From: JBOZRQ01 sp050789255
Lineage (GTDB): Bacteria; Bacillota; Sulfobacillia; Symbiobacteriales; Symbiobacteriaceae
Direction of reading: 5' to 3'
DNA: 64,000 bases
Assembly (NCBI GenBank): GCA_050789255.1
Contig: JBOZRQ010000034.1
Span: 209,449-273,448 of the forward strand
Positions 17,453-25,272 of this stretch are shown in pieces. A program made the position numbers and the translations under genes. Below the pieces are notes generated by a model. The model was not told the DNA's origin and ran no database searches. It was given only the letters and a program-made list of their open reading frames with translations. Positions within the stretch are counted from its first letter, which is position 1, and the number at the start of each line of letters is the position of its first letter.

Positions 17453-17570
17453 TTACCGCAGATTACGCAGATTAAACAGATTACGCAGATTGGGACATAT
17501 TTTAAATATATATTTTTATTGCTCCTTGTCCTATCTGCGTAATCATAAAAATCTGCGTAATCTGCGGTAA
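17453..17570. repeat. nested long inverted repeat (CGCAGATTACGCAGATT family)
   Basis: A 21-bp sequence at 17453-17473 (TTACCGCAGATTACGCAGAT plus T) recurs as its exact reverse complement at 17550-17570. Inside it an 11-bp arm ATTACGCAGAT at 17480-17490 pairs with 17533-17543, leaving a very AT-rich centre (about 17495-17520). The whole 118 bp lies between the sco stop and its terminator, so it would be transcribed at the end of the sco mRNA. It contains no gene. Confidence 0.85.
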
Positions 17571-17580
17571 ATTGTCTTCG

Positions 17581-18213
17581 TCACCGCAAGCTCTTCGCGT
17601 CTTCGGCAATGCGGTTGATGTCGAGGTCGGAGACGCTGTACACCACGCGGACCTGGCCCGCCCGGTCGATGAGGAGGACCCGGTCGCTGTGGCTGACCTC
17701 GTAGGTGGCGGTGTGGCCGGCGTGGGCAGCGGGCTGGACCTTTTCGTAGCCCAGGAAGAAGCCCTTGACCACGGTGTCCTTCACGTAGTCGGTCGGGCCG
17801 GTGAGGAAGTGCCAGTTGGCGGTGTTGGCGCCGTACTTCTGGGCGTAGTCGGCCAGGACGGCTGGGGTGTCGCGCTCAGGGTCGACCGAAATGGATAGCA
17901 GGGTCGCATCGGTCGCAGGGATGCCGTCCTTGGTCAGACGCTCCTGCAGTTGGCGCATCTTCATTGTAGTCGCCGGGCAGATGTCCGGGCAGTTGGTGTA
18001 GATCAGGCTGACCACAGCGATCTTGCCCTTGAGGGTGTCACTCCTCACCTGCTGGCCGGCCTGGTTGGTCAGCTCGAAGGCGGGCATGGGGAAGAGCGTC
18101 TCCAGGGGGGCGGATCGGGGCCACAGCAGCACGGTCGCGGCGGCGACTGTGAAGAGCAGCGATACGACAAGGGCGGGCAGTGCCCACCGGGGGCGCGAGG
18201 GTTGTGTTGTCAT
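17581..18213 (-). CDS. sco: SCO1/SenC/PrrC-family copper chaperone
   Basis: 210 residues from the ATG at 18213, chosen because AAAGGTGG lies 8 nt upstream. A longer frame to 18306 has no ribosome site. One N-terminal membrane anchor (about 12-34) precedes a thioredoxin-like domain with the copper-binding CPDIC motif (in TNCPDICPATTMKMRQ) and the conserved later His in YEVSHSDRV. Sco proteins deliver copper to the CuA site of subunit II, fitting its place just upstream of ctaC and divergent from the heme synthesis fusion. Confidence 0.9.
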   Translation of the reverse strand: MTTQPSRPRWALPALVVSLLFTVAAATVLLWPRSAPLETLFPMPAFELTNQAGQQVRSDTLKGKIAVVSLIYTNCPDICPATTMKMRQLQERLTKDGIPATDATLLSISVDPERDTPAVLADYAQKYGANTANWHFLTGPTDYVKDTVVKGFFLGYEKVQPAAHAGHTATYEVSHSDRVLLIDRAGQVRVVYSVSDLDINRIAEDAKSLR

Positions 18214-18295
18214 GGCGTGTTCCACCTTTCTCTTGTCCTTTGTAACGCATGGGCATAGTACTTGGCAAGCGCGGCGGAATACTGTCTTGGTATGA

Positions 18296-18324
18296 TTGAC
18301 ATTCACCTACCGTAGCACTAAAGT
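18296..18324 (+). promoter_or_regulatory. sigma-A-type promoter for the ctaA/B fusion
   Basis: A perfect -35 TTGACA at 18296-18301 and TAAAGT at 18319-18324, spaced 17 bp. The predicted start of transcription is about 60 bp before the ATG at 18391. Confidence 0.6.
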
Positions 18325-18390
18325 TGGGTGGAGCGGTATCCTTTTTGATTGATCAAGTTGCGTTTGTTACAGAGGGGAGAGCTACCACCT

Positions 18391-19890
18391 ATGCAGTCGG
18401 CGAAAATGCAGCGCCTTACGCTCGCCGTGGCAGCAGTGACCAGCGTGCTCCTGGTGGCTACCGGGTCGCTGCTCGGTCACGGTCTGGCCCCGCTGGCCAC
18501 CGGGCTGGGCGTCTGGGTGGCCGCCCTGGCGGCATGGCTTGCCGCCATGATCTACGGCACCGGGGAGGGGAGCTACCACTCCGACCTCTCCATGTTCCGC
18601 TCGCAGTGGCAGGTGCCCCTGTACGCCGCCCTTTCCGTCTACCTCACCACCGTCGCCGGCAGCTACCTGCGGGTGGTTGGCGGCGGGCTGATTCCCTATG
18701 CGGTCCACCGGGTCTCCGCCGGGCTGGCCGGGCTTTTCCTGGTCTACACCACGGCTTACGTCTGGCGCCGCCACCAGCACCGTCCGCTGCTGCTCACGCT
18801 CACCGGCTCGGCGGTCGTCCTCTTCACGACCCAGGTGATGCTGGGCGCCCAAGCAGCCCAGTTCGGCCTCTCGTCGGTGGGCTCGTTCGGCCATCTGGCC
18901 ATCGCCACCGTGCTGGTCGCTACGCTCATGGCCATTTCCGCAGTGGGCTATTACTCGCCCTCGCTGCCGTCGATCTCCGGCGCCAGCCAGGCCGCAGCGC
19001 TTCCGCTGAGCGAGGCGCGGCCGTGGCGTGAGGTCTTGAAGACCTACCTGGCCCTCACCAAGCCCCGCATCCTGGTCCTGCTCCTGATCACGGGGTACGC
19101 TGCCATGGTCGTGGCCGAACGGGGACTGCCGTCCCTGGGCCTCACCCTCTTCTCGATGGTGGGTCTGGGCATGTCCTGCGGCGCAGCGAACGCCATCAAC
19201 ATGTGGTACGACCAGGACATCGACCAGGTCATGAACCGGACCAAGAAGCGGCCAATCCCCGCCGGGCTCCTGACCGGCGACCAGGTGCTCGCCTTCGGCA
19301 TTCTGACCGGCGCCCTCTCCTTCGTCCTCCTGGCGCTGACCGTCAACCTCATGTCGTCGGTGCTCTCGCTGGCCGGCCTGCTGTTCTACGTCTGCATCTA
19401 CACCATGTGGCTGAAGCGCTCCTCCGTGCAGAACATCGTCATCGGCGGTGTGGCGGGCTCGATCCCGCCCCTGGTCGGCTGGGCTGCGGTTACGGGACAA
19501 GTCTCGTGGGCCTCGGTGGTCATGTTCATGATCGTCTTCATGTGGACGCCGCCGCACTTCTGGGCGCTGGCGCTCTATCGCAACGATGACTACCGGCGGG
19601 CGAACGTCCCGATGATGCCCGTGGTCAAGGGCGAAATGTACACCAAGTGGCACATTGTCGGCTACGCCCTGCTGCTCTTCCCGACCGTGGCCGCCCTGTA
19701 CTGGACCGGGGTCGTCGGTCAGATTTACCTGTGGGGCTCCCTCATCGCCACCGCGATCTACGTTGCCTCCACCGTCGTGCTTCTGTTGGAGCGGCTGCCC
19801 GAGCAGAAGTGGGCCCGCAAGAGCTTCTTCTGGTCGATCTACTGGCTGGGCGCCATCTTCATCCTGATGTGCGCCGACATTCGCCCGTAA
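18391..19890 (+). CDS. ctaB: fusion of a CtaA-like membrane domain with heme O synthase (CtaB)
   Basis: 499 residues from the ATG at 18391; a TTG 14 codons upstream is an alternative. Residues about 1-200 form a six-helix domain resembling part of heme A synthase (CtaA), with His in YAVHRVSAGL and GSFGHLAIA. Residues about 215-499 are a complete protoheme IX farnesyltransferase: NMWYDQDIDQVMNRTKKRP is the prenyl-diphosphate-binding Asp motif, with MWTPPHFWALA and a second Asp pair in NDDYRR. It should make heme O for both oxidases. The CtaA-like half is shorter than normal (about 300 residues) and reads YAVHR where CtaA usually has a Glu in ExxHR, so heme A synthesis by it is uncertain. Confidence 0.85.
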   Translation: MQSAKMQRLTLAVAAVTSVLLVATGSLLGHGLAPLATGLGVWVAALAAWLAAMIYGTGEGSYHSDLSMFRSQWQVPLYAALSVYLTTVAGSYLRVVGGGLIPYAVHRVSAGLAGLFLVYTTAYVWRRHQHRPLLLTLTGSAVVLFTTQVMLGAQAAQFGLSSVGSFGHLAIATVLVATLMAISAVGYYSPSLPSISGASQAAALPLSEARPWREVLKTYLALTKPRILVLLLITGYAAMVVAERGLPSLGLTLFSMVGLGMSCGAANAINMWYDQDIDQVMNRTKKRPIPAGLLTGDQVLAFGILTGALSFVLLALTVNLMSSVLSLAGLLFYVCIYTMWLKRSSVQNIVIGGVAGSIPPLVGWAAVTGQVSWASVVMFMIVFMWTPPHFWALALYRNDDYRRANVPMMPVVKGEMYTKWHIVGYALLLFPTVAALYWTGVVGQIYLWGSLIATAIYVASTVVLLLERLPEQKWARKSFFWSIYWLGAIFILMCADIRP

Positions 19891-19903
19891 AGGGGGGTTC
19901 CGG

Positions 19904-20440
19904 TTGAGTACCGTTCCGGCCAACCGCCGCGGCTACATGCCGCTGGTCATCATCCTCACCATCGCCATTAACCTGGCCGTAGTCGTGCTCTTCCTGCTCC
20001 CGGGCTACAAGGGCGAGGTCGGATTCGACATCCATCTGCTGCCCATGCTTAACGCCATCTTCAACAGCTTCACCTTCGCCTTTCTGCTCCTGGCCTTGAT
20101 CGCCATCAAGCAGAAGAACATCAAGGTGCACAAGCGGTTTATCCTCTCGGCCTTCAGCACCACGGCGCTCTTCTTGGTCTCCTACGTCACCTACCATGCG
20201 CTGGCGGAGTCGACCAAGTACGGCGGATCCGGTCCCCTGCGGTATGTCTACTTCTTCGTGCTGCTGACCCACATCGTGCTCGCCGCCGTGATCGTCCCGC
20301 TGGCGCTCATCAGCGCCGGCAGCGGCCTGAACATGGAGGTTAAGAAGCACCGGCGCATTGCGAAGTGGACGATGCCGCTCTGGTTGTACGTAAGCTTTAC
20401 GGGTGTGGTCGTCTACCTGATGATCCGGCCGTATTACTAG
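19904..20440 (+). CDS. ctaM: DUF420 membrane protein, CtaM-type oxidase assembly factor
   Basis: 178 residues with five predicted membrane helices and the conserved His residues of DUF420 (in FDIHLLPMLNA, KVHKRFILSAF, YHALAES, LLTHIVLA). In Bacillus and Staphylococcus, CtaM (YozB) is needed for assembly of heme A-containing oxidases. A TTG start preceded by AAAGGGGGG lies 13 bp after the fused ctaB stop, so the two are co-transcribed. A terminator follows at once. Confidence 0.85.
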   Translation: MSTVPANRRGYMPLVIILTIAINLAVVVLFLLPGYKGEVGFDIHLLPMLNAIFNSFTFAFLLLALIAIKQKNIKVHKRFILSAFSTTALFLVSYVTYHALAESTKYGGSGPLRYVYFFVLLTHIVLAAVIVPLALISAGSGLNMEVKKHRRIAKWTMPLWLYVSFTGVVVYLMIRPYY

Positions 20441-20452
20441 TCCCAGGGAGAA

Positions 20453-20495
20453 CCAAGAACCCGGCACGCTGTGGGAGGCGTGGCCGGGTTCTTGG
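20453..20495 (+). terminator. terminator after ctaM
   Basis: A 13-bp perfect stem (20453-20465 with 20483-20495), loop 17 nt, followed by CTTTCTC. Confidence 0.8.
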
Positions 20496-20536
20496 CTTTC
20501 TCAAAGGGAATGCTACCGGCGGAGGTGTCTTTAGGA

Positions 20537-20767
20537 ATGGCTGAAGAGCAGGCCAAGGGAAAGAGCGCGGACATCGGTGGCGGAATGACCGGGGCGACTG
20601 GCACGGTGGTCGGCGGTGCCGTGGGCGCCGCACTGGGTATGGTGCTCGGGCCGGTCGGCGCGGCGGCAGGGCTCGCCGCCGGCGCTTCGCTGGGCGGCCT
20701 CACTGCGGGCGCCGACGAGGGCGACGGCACGCTGAGCGGCCCGGACAACACACAGGGCCAGGAATGA
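20537..20767 (+). CDS. small glycine-zipper protein
   Basis: 76 residues from the ATG at 20537. The centre is a run of small residues with GxxxG spacing (GGAVGAALGMVLGPVGAAAG and onward to about residue 56), which can form two packed membrane helices, flanked by polar ends. Such glycine-zipper proteins occur as membrane-associated stress proteins and as class II bacteriocin-like peptides; there is no double-glycine leader or transporter nearby, so a bacteriocin role is not supported. It is framed by terminators on both sides, making a monocistronic unit. Confidence 0.55.
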   Translation: MAEEQAKGKSADIGGGMTGATGTVVGGAVGAALGMVLGPVGAAAGLAAGASLGGLTAGADEGDGTLSGPDNTQGQE

Positions 20768-20768
20768 G

Positions 20769-20795
20769 AGCGAGGTGGCGACTTGCCACCTCGCT
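20769..20795 (+). terminator. terminator after the glycine-zipper gene
   Basis: AGCGAGGTGGC pairs with GCCACCTCGCT (11 bp, 5-nt loop), followed by TTGCTTTG, starting right after the stop codon. Confidence 0.8.
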
Positions 20796-20874
20796 TTGCT
20801 TTGTGCGGAAAGAAGGGACCAGTCAGGGGCCGTGGAAGTAGATGGAGAAAGTAATGAATTAAGGGGAGGCACCC

Positions 20875-21357
20875 ATGCGCACCTGGCACCGCGAAACGGG
20901 GACCCGAGTTTTTGTCCTCGACGAACAGCAGCGGATTTTGCTGGTGGAAATGCAGGACCGCCGAAACGGCGGGTCCTTCTGGGTGCTGCCCGGGGGAGCG
21001 ATCGAGGACGGCGAGCACGCCATCGACGGAGCGGTTCGGGAGGTTCGCGAAGAGACCGGGCTTACCGTGACCATCGACCGGTTACTCTACGTGGTCGACA
21101 GTGTCGAGCCTGGTGTCCCGCAGCTCTGCTATACCTTCTACTTCCTGGCCCGCCCGGTTTCAGGGGTCGCCCCCACGACGGAGTTTGTCCCCGAGCGGGA
21201 TGTCGTCACGGCTGCCCGGTTCTTTTCCCGCGAGGAGTTGGCCAGCCTGCCCCGGGTCTATCCTACGGTACTGCGCAGTGAGTTTTGGGACCTGCTCGAG
21301 CAAGGTTTCAGCGACCACGATGTCTATCGGCGGTGGCCAATCGGGGGCTCTTTCTGA
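20875..21357 (+). CDS. Nudix hydrolase
   Basis: 160 residues. The Nudix box G-x5-E-x7-REVREETGL is complete (about residues 40-62: GGAIEDGEHAIDGAVREVRE and on), so it should bind Mg2+ and cleave a nucleoside-diphosphate-linked substrate. The substrate cannot be read from the sequence. Start ATG follows AAGGGGAGGCACCC. It is cytosolic and appears to be a single gene at the edge of the accessory region. Confidence 0.88.
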   Translation: MRTWHRETGTRVFVLDEQQRILLVEMQDRRNGGSFWVLPGGAIEDGEHAIDGAVREVREETGLTVTIDRLLYVVDSVEPGVPQLCYTFYFLARPVSGVAPTTEFVPERDVVTAARFFSREELASLPRVYPTVLRSEFWDLLEQGFSDHDVYRRWPIGGSF

Positions 21358-21458
21358 TCGTGCGTAGGACCCGGCTCGGTACGTTTTTGCATCCCGCAAA
21401 ACGTGATCGCGATCTCTCAAAAGAGGCGAGCGCACCTGTCTTTCAGGAGGTAAGCAGT

Positions 21459-22223
21459 ATGGGAGTTGAGTATCGTCGTTACCTGATCCCCAGGCCAAAC
21501 TCATTTCGCCCGACCCCGGAGGCTCTGGAACGGCTCATCGATTCGTTGCGGAGGGAGCGGTGGTTGTTGTCGCCCACGGCGCCGGAGCGCAACAACCTAC
21601 GATTTGGCATGATGACTTACTATGCCCACGCCCGCACCTCTGGCTTCTATGTCAAACAGGGACAGGAGCTCGGACCAGGTCCCGCCGAGAACCTTGGTGC
21701 GTTCCTTGCAGCAAATCAGGACCGGGATCTCCTGCTATCCTGGCCGATAGAGTCCCTTGGGAGAGCGGGCCTTCGTTACCCGCTGACGCCGCCTCCCTTC
21801 CAAGATGAACAAGGCGCTATGGACTGTTACTACGAGTTTCAACTGCACCTCAGCCATGACTATGTCTACCATTATTCTGAGGCGATCAGTCCATTCGACG
21901 ACGAGCCGGCTTGCCGATCATGCGGCGAGAGCCTCGTATACAGCTTGGGCCACGAACAGGATCCGTTCTACGACCAGCGCATCTCCTTACGGTGCCCGTC
22001 CTGCGGAGAGTTGTTCGATTCGACTGGGCTTCCCTGCACCGCTTACGATCTCTGGACCAACAAGGAGTATGCGATCCCGGGTGGAGTCACCTACCGGTTC
22101 GCCGTGGTTGTCGATTGTGGGAAGTGCTTCGGGAACAGGAGCATGAAGTTTGCAACGGAACTGAAGGCACTGGTCGAGTCCGTTCTCGGTGTGGCAACAT
22201 ACGAAGTAGACGATGCTTATTGA
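21459..22223 (+). CDS. hypothetical protein with a four-Cys zinc-ribbon-like motif
   Basis: 254 residues from the ATG at 21459, chosen because CAGGAGG lies 8 nt upstream. Two CxxC pairs about 30-35 residues apart (CRSCGE and CPSCGE, about 148 and 178) suggest a zinc ribbon in the middle of the protein. The N-terminal half is rich in Arg and aromatic residues. No family is recognised. It has lower GC and different codon use than the cta genes, in a stretch of unknown accessory genes that also includes an integrase, so horizontal acquisition is likely. Confidence 0.6.
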   Translation: MGVEYRRYLIPRPNSFRPTPEALERLIDSLRRERWLLSPTAPERNNLRFGMMTYYAHARTSGFYVKQGQELGPGPAENLGAFLAANQDRDLLLSWPIESLGRAGLRYPLTPPPFQDEQGAMDCYYEFQLHLSHDYVYHYSEAISPFDDEPACRSCGESLVYSLGHEQDPFYDQRISLRCPSCGELFDSTGLPCTAYDLWTNKEYAIPGGVTYRFAVVVDCGKCFGNRSMKFATELKALVESVLGVATYEVDDAY

Positions 22224-22491
22224 TCCGTTCTCACTGGCGGTTCCACCTTGATTCATCCTGGCAGGTTAGCTGACCCACGGAGGTGGGGGTATGGTCAGGG
22301 GGCCAGAAGTCGTGCTGTGCGATCCTGCATGTCCCCGCATGAGGGGCAGCGTTGCTGAATGAAGACTCGGGCGGTTATTTTTGATTCAAGGTGGTTATGC
22401 CAGGGGTAGTTATGTTCCATACAAGGCTGTCGGAACTTGAAGTCCTAGTATCACGTCCTACCTAAAACAACTCAAGGTGGTGGTACTCACT

Positions 22492-23064
22492 ATGCTAAAG
22501 AGGAAGCATGCCGACCGATCAGAGTGGAAACGTGTTACCAAGCGAATGTACCGGCAGGGTTACATCGAATCCAAGGATTTCACCGGACATATCGCCCTTC
22601 TCTCCATCGAGCAAGTGTCCGCCCCTTTGTTCGCAGACGTACTGGGGCAGAGAATCTGCATCGTTGACAACGGATATGAATGGCTTCAACAGATTCCTAA
22701 CCACGGCTTACATGCTATAACCACGATGTTTGACCGTTCAGGTCACATTGTTCAGTGGTACATCGACATCTGTCTGCGTACAGGTGTAGATGAGCGGAAC
22801 GTTCCCTGGTTTGATGACCTATTCCTGGATGTAGTTCTGCTGCCCTCTGGGGACTTGAAGATTAAAGATGCGTCTGAATTGGAAGAGGCACGTATTGCAG
22901 GGAAAATAAGCATAACTGAATACGAACAGGCTTGGGGAGAAGCAAACCGAATACTGACAGCCATTACGCGCAACAAGTTTAGTCCCATCCATCTGTCGGA
23001 AACTTACCGAAAGACGTTACTTGGGTTAAACCGGTGTGAGGGCTTTACCGAATCCGTGACATAA
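22492..23064 (+). CDS. DUF402-domain protein
   Basis: 190 residues from the ATG at 22492 (AAGGTGG upstream). It has the typical DUF402/FomD-like core: VDNGYEWLQQIPNHGLHAIT, then GHIVQWYIDICLRTGVDERN and LFLDVVLLPSGDLKIKDASE. This fold binds divalent metal and nucleotides; characterised relatives are nucleoside-diphosphate hydrolases, and the Asp-rich strands that hold metal are present. It is cytosolic. GC is clearly below the window average. Confidence 0.75.
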   Translation: MLKRKHADRSEWKRVTKRMYRQGYIESKDFTGHIALLSIEQVSAPLFADVLGQRICIVDNGYEWLQQIPNHGLHAITTMFDRSGHIVQWYIDICLRTGVDERNVPWFDDLFLDVVLLPSGDLKIKDASELEEARIAGKISITEYEQAWGEANRILTAITRNKFSPIHLSETYRKTLLGLNRCEGFTESVT

Positions 23065-23221
23065 TGAGACCACTTCCAGCTACATAATGCTGGCTCTCCC
23101 AGTGCCGGCGGTGCAGAATAGGGCCGGTGGAGGTGCGGGTGGAAATACAGCGACTGCGTGAGGAATACAACTCAGCAGTCGTTGTTTGATTTCCCGAGGG
23201 GTACAGGAGGCGATCGACAAC

Positions 23222-23639
23222 GTGGATTACTTCCCCACGGAGCTGCCGAAGGATTACTGGATCAAGGCGCAGACCATGAAATGTCTCGACTGTGGCGTTG
23301 TGTTTCAACGTACGGTTGCCGGCGACCTTTTGGTGAAGTTCAGGGAAGTCGGAGGCTCGGAGGAAAGGTGGTTGCCGACCCCACGGGCGGGGCGGGTATC
23401 TCGACCTTCTCACCAAGTTGGTGCCTGATTGGTCACCAGAGCAAGAGATCACTGCAGCAGTCGCTCGACAGTTCGACACTGCCTTTCGGGTCGTCCAGGA
23501 GAAGTCCTCGGACGGGCGTACCTTCTCCATGTTGATTGAGGATCGCCGATGCCCAAGCTGCCTTCGGAAGCGCATTGAGGAACTGTCTGAAATCGTATTG
23601 ACGTCTCCCGAGATAACCTGGATGCGATACACATTATAG
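23222..23639 (+). pseudogene. frameshifted small zinc-ribbon protein
   Basis: Two overlapping frames each look coding. From a GTG at 23222 (AGGAGG 10 nt upstream) frame 1 reads VDYFPTELPKDYWIKAQTMK, then CLDCG, up to about 23385; then a different frame reads YLDLLTKLVPDWSPEQE through a second CPSCLRKR motif to the stop at 23639. Joining them needs one extra base near the CCCC/GGGG runs at 23379-23397. The repaired product of about 140 residues would have two CxxC pairs, a zinc ribbon. Either a decayed gene or a base-call error. Function unknown. Confidence 0.45.
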
Positions 23640-23717
23640 GTTAACGTAACGAACGCCGCGTTAGGGCTCACACTCACCATTCAGAAGCGGGCCGGCGCCT
23701 GCCCCCTGCATGACGCT

Positions 23718-24608
23718 TTGGTACTGGGGAACCTTCCTCCCAAGATAATGTTGGGAGGGATTGGTTTGTTAGTGACCGAAGCGCTATCCGCATATCTGAA
23801 AACCAAGCGAGCCGAAGGGTACAGCCCGTCCACGCTCAGGCAGTACGCATATCAGTTGCGACGATTTGCACACTGGTGTGGTCCACGCGAGATCGAGGAG
23901 ATTCGCCTCCACGATCTTCGAGAGTTTGCTGGACAGTTTGCTCAACTCAAGGCTCAGTCCGTTGGACACGTCATTCGAACGCTGCGTGGGTTCTTCCGCT
24001 GGCTCTTTGACGAAGGGCTGATCAAGACCAACCCATCCATCAAACTCAAGGAGCCCAAAGTCCCGAAGGCTGTGCCCAAGGCGCTTACTTTTGACGAACT
24101 CGAGTTACTGCGCGACGGATGCACCACTCTGCTGGAGCATGCATTGATCGAGTTCATGTTTGCGACAGGGTGCCGAATCGGTGAGGTCCATGGCGTCGAC
24201 CGCGACCAAATCGACTGGGATCGCCGGGCAGTTCTGGTCATGGGAAAGGGGTCCAAGGAGCGGGAGGTTTATTTCGGTGCGCGATGCGCTCTCTGGCTGA
24301 AAAGGTTTCTTGCTGGTCGCACCGACGGTGAACCGGCCTTGTTCAGTACCACCGTTTCGCCTCGGCGGATGTCAACGTGGCAGATGCGTAAGATCGTAAA
24401 GGGGCTGGCCAATCGCTGCGGACTAGGTCGGAAGGTATCCCCCCATGTCATGAGGCATACACTCGCCACAACCCTGCTAAACCAGGGTGCAGACCTCGTT
24501 GCAGTACAGTCTATACTCGGGCACGACAAACCCGAAACGACACAACGGTATGCTCACTTGAGCGGGGCTCGGCGCCAGGAAGAGTACCGACGGTGGTTCC
24601 CGCAGTAA
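23718..24608 (+). CDS. tyrosine recombinase / phage-type integrase
   Basis: 296 residues by the longest frame; a TTG at 23766 with GGGAGGGA 6 nt upstream (280 residues) is the more likely start. An N-terminal SAM-like core-binding domain (about 20-105) is followed by the catalytic domain with all active residues visible: Arg in ATGCRIGEV, Lys in GKGSKERE, HVMRH, His in LGHDK and the nucleophile Tyr in TTQRYAHL. It resembles XerC/XerD-type enzymes in length. The start region can fold into a hairpin (TCCTCCCAA with TTGGGAGG) that hides the ribosome site. It ends in a terminator and overlaps antisense with the 3' end of the leftward secreted-protein gene. Confidence 0.88.
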   Translation: MVLGNLPPKIMLGGIGLLVTEALSAYLKTKRAEGYSPSTLRQYAYQLRRFAHWCGPREIEEIRLHDLREFAGQFAQLKAQSVGHVIRTLRGFFRWLFDEGLIKTNPSIKLKEPKVPKAVPKALTFDELELLRDGCTTLLEHALIEFMFATGCRIGEVHGVDRDQIDWDRRAVLVMGKGSKEREVYFGARCALWLKRFLAGRTDGEPALFSTTVSPRRMSTWQMRKIVKGLANRCGLGRKVSPHVMRHTLATTLLNQGADLVAVQSILGHDKPETTQRYAHLSGARRQEEYRRWFPQ

Positions 24609-25217
24609 GCCTAGAAGAACTGACCACGGGGCGCCCGATTGGGCGCCCCGTATGGTCTGGTTCAGGGTCGATGATGGCTCGATCAGGCGGAAACTCTCCC
24701 GAATCTGCCGATGTGCCGCCAGATACTCTCTCTCTACGGAAGGATACGGAATCTTGAGAATTACACCATATGTCTTCCCCTTGACGTTTAGCACGGTAAC
24801 GAGTTCCTTCCAAAGGCGCGTCCCGGCAACGGTGCTGCGGTCATATAGATAATCCTTTGCCGGGAAACCAGCCATGCGAGAATCTGTAACCTGAACTAAC
24901 GTGGCCAGCATGCCGTCCTCTCCCATGCAGTCTTCTGGGGCGGGACCTGGGCACTTCCGAACTTTAAGCCCATCCTCCAACCCACCCAAGTGGCGATCGA
25001 TGTAGATCACCAAGGATTCATGTTCGGGGAAAGCACGCACCGTCCACCCAGCGGGAATCTCAAATTGGAACCCATCGATGGAATTGTGAAAAATGACGGG
25101 TTCCTGTTTGAGCGTGTAACGGCTTACGGACTGGTCCGCATTGTGGAGAGTGGCAAGAGGCCCCAAGAACAACCGGCCCACCAAGGTCACGGGCAGCAGC
25201 ATGTGAAAAACGTGCAT
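24477..25217 (-). CDS. secreted PsbP-like hypothetical protein
   Basis: 246 residues from the ATG at 25217, chosen because GGAGGGG lies 6 nt upstream; the frame upstream of it belongs to a different, frameshifted gene. It has a signal peptide (MHVFHMLLPVTL and on to about residue 27), then a domain with SIDGFQFEIPAGWTVRAFPE and QIRESFRLIEP that looks like the PsbP/MOG1 fold. After about residue 185 the frame runs through the integrase terminator hairpin and 132 bp of integrase coding sequence in antisense, so the last 60 residues are probably not original. The natural 3' end may have been lost when the integrase unit arrived. Confidence 0.5.
   Translation of the reverse strand: MHVFHMLLPVTLVGRLFLGPLATLHNADQSVSRYTLKQEPVIFHNSIDGFQFEIPAGWTVRAFPEHESLVIYIDRHLGGLEDGLKVRKCPGPAPEDCMGEDGMLATLVQVTDSRMAGFPAKDYLYDRSTVAGTRLWKELVTVLNVKGKTYGVILKIPYPSVEREYLAAHRQIRESFRLIEPSSTLNQTIRGAQSGAPWSVLLGLLREPPSVLFLAPSPAQVSIPLCRFGFVVPEYRLYCNEVCTLV
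24626..24651 (+). terminator. terminator of the integrase gene
   Basis: ACGGGGCGCCC pairs with GGGCGCCCCGT (11 bp, 4-nt loop), 17 bp after the integrase stop. Confidence 0.75.
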
Positions 25218-25272
25218 CAAGTACCCCTCCGGTCGTATCGTGCCCGAAGGCGTACATAACTCATACGGTGTG

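Noticed and set aside
17453..17570. Transcription terminator
   Set aside because: The arms are far apart and no T-run follows; a better terminator for sco lies just beyond.
20537..20767. Class II bacteriocin
   Set aside because: No double-glycine leader, transporter or immunity gene nearby.
22224..22491. Possible small gene or riboswitch between the Zn-ribbon and DUF402 genes
   Set aside because: Only short frames and a weak GC-rich inverted repeat are present; no known motif.
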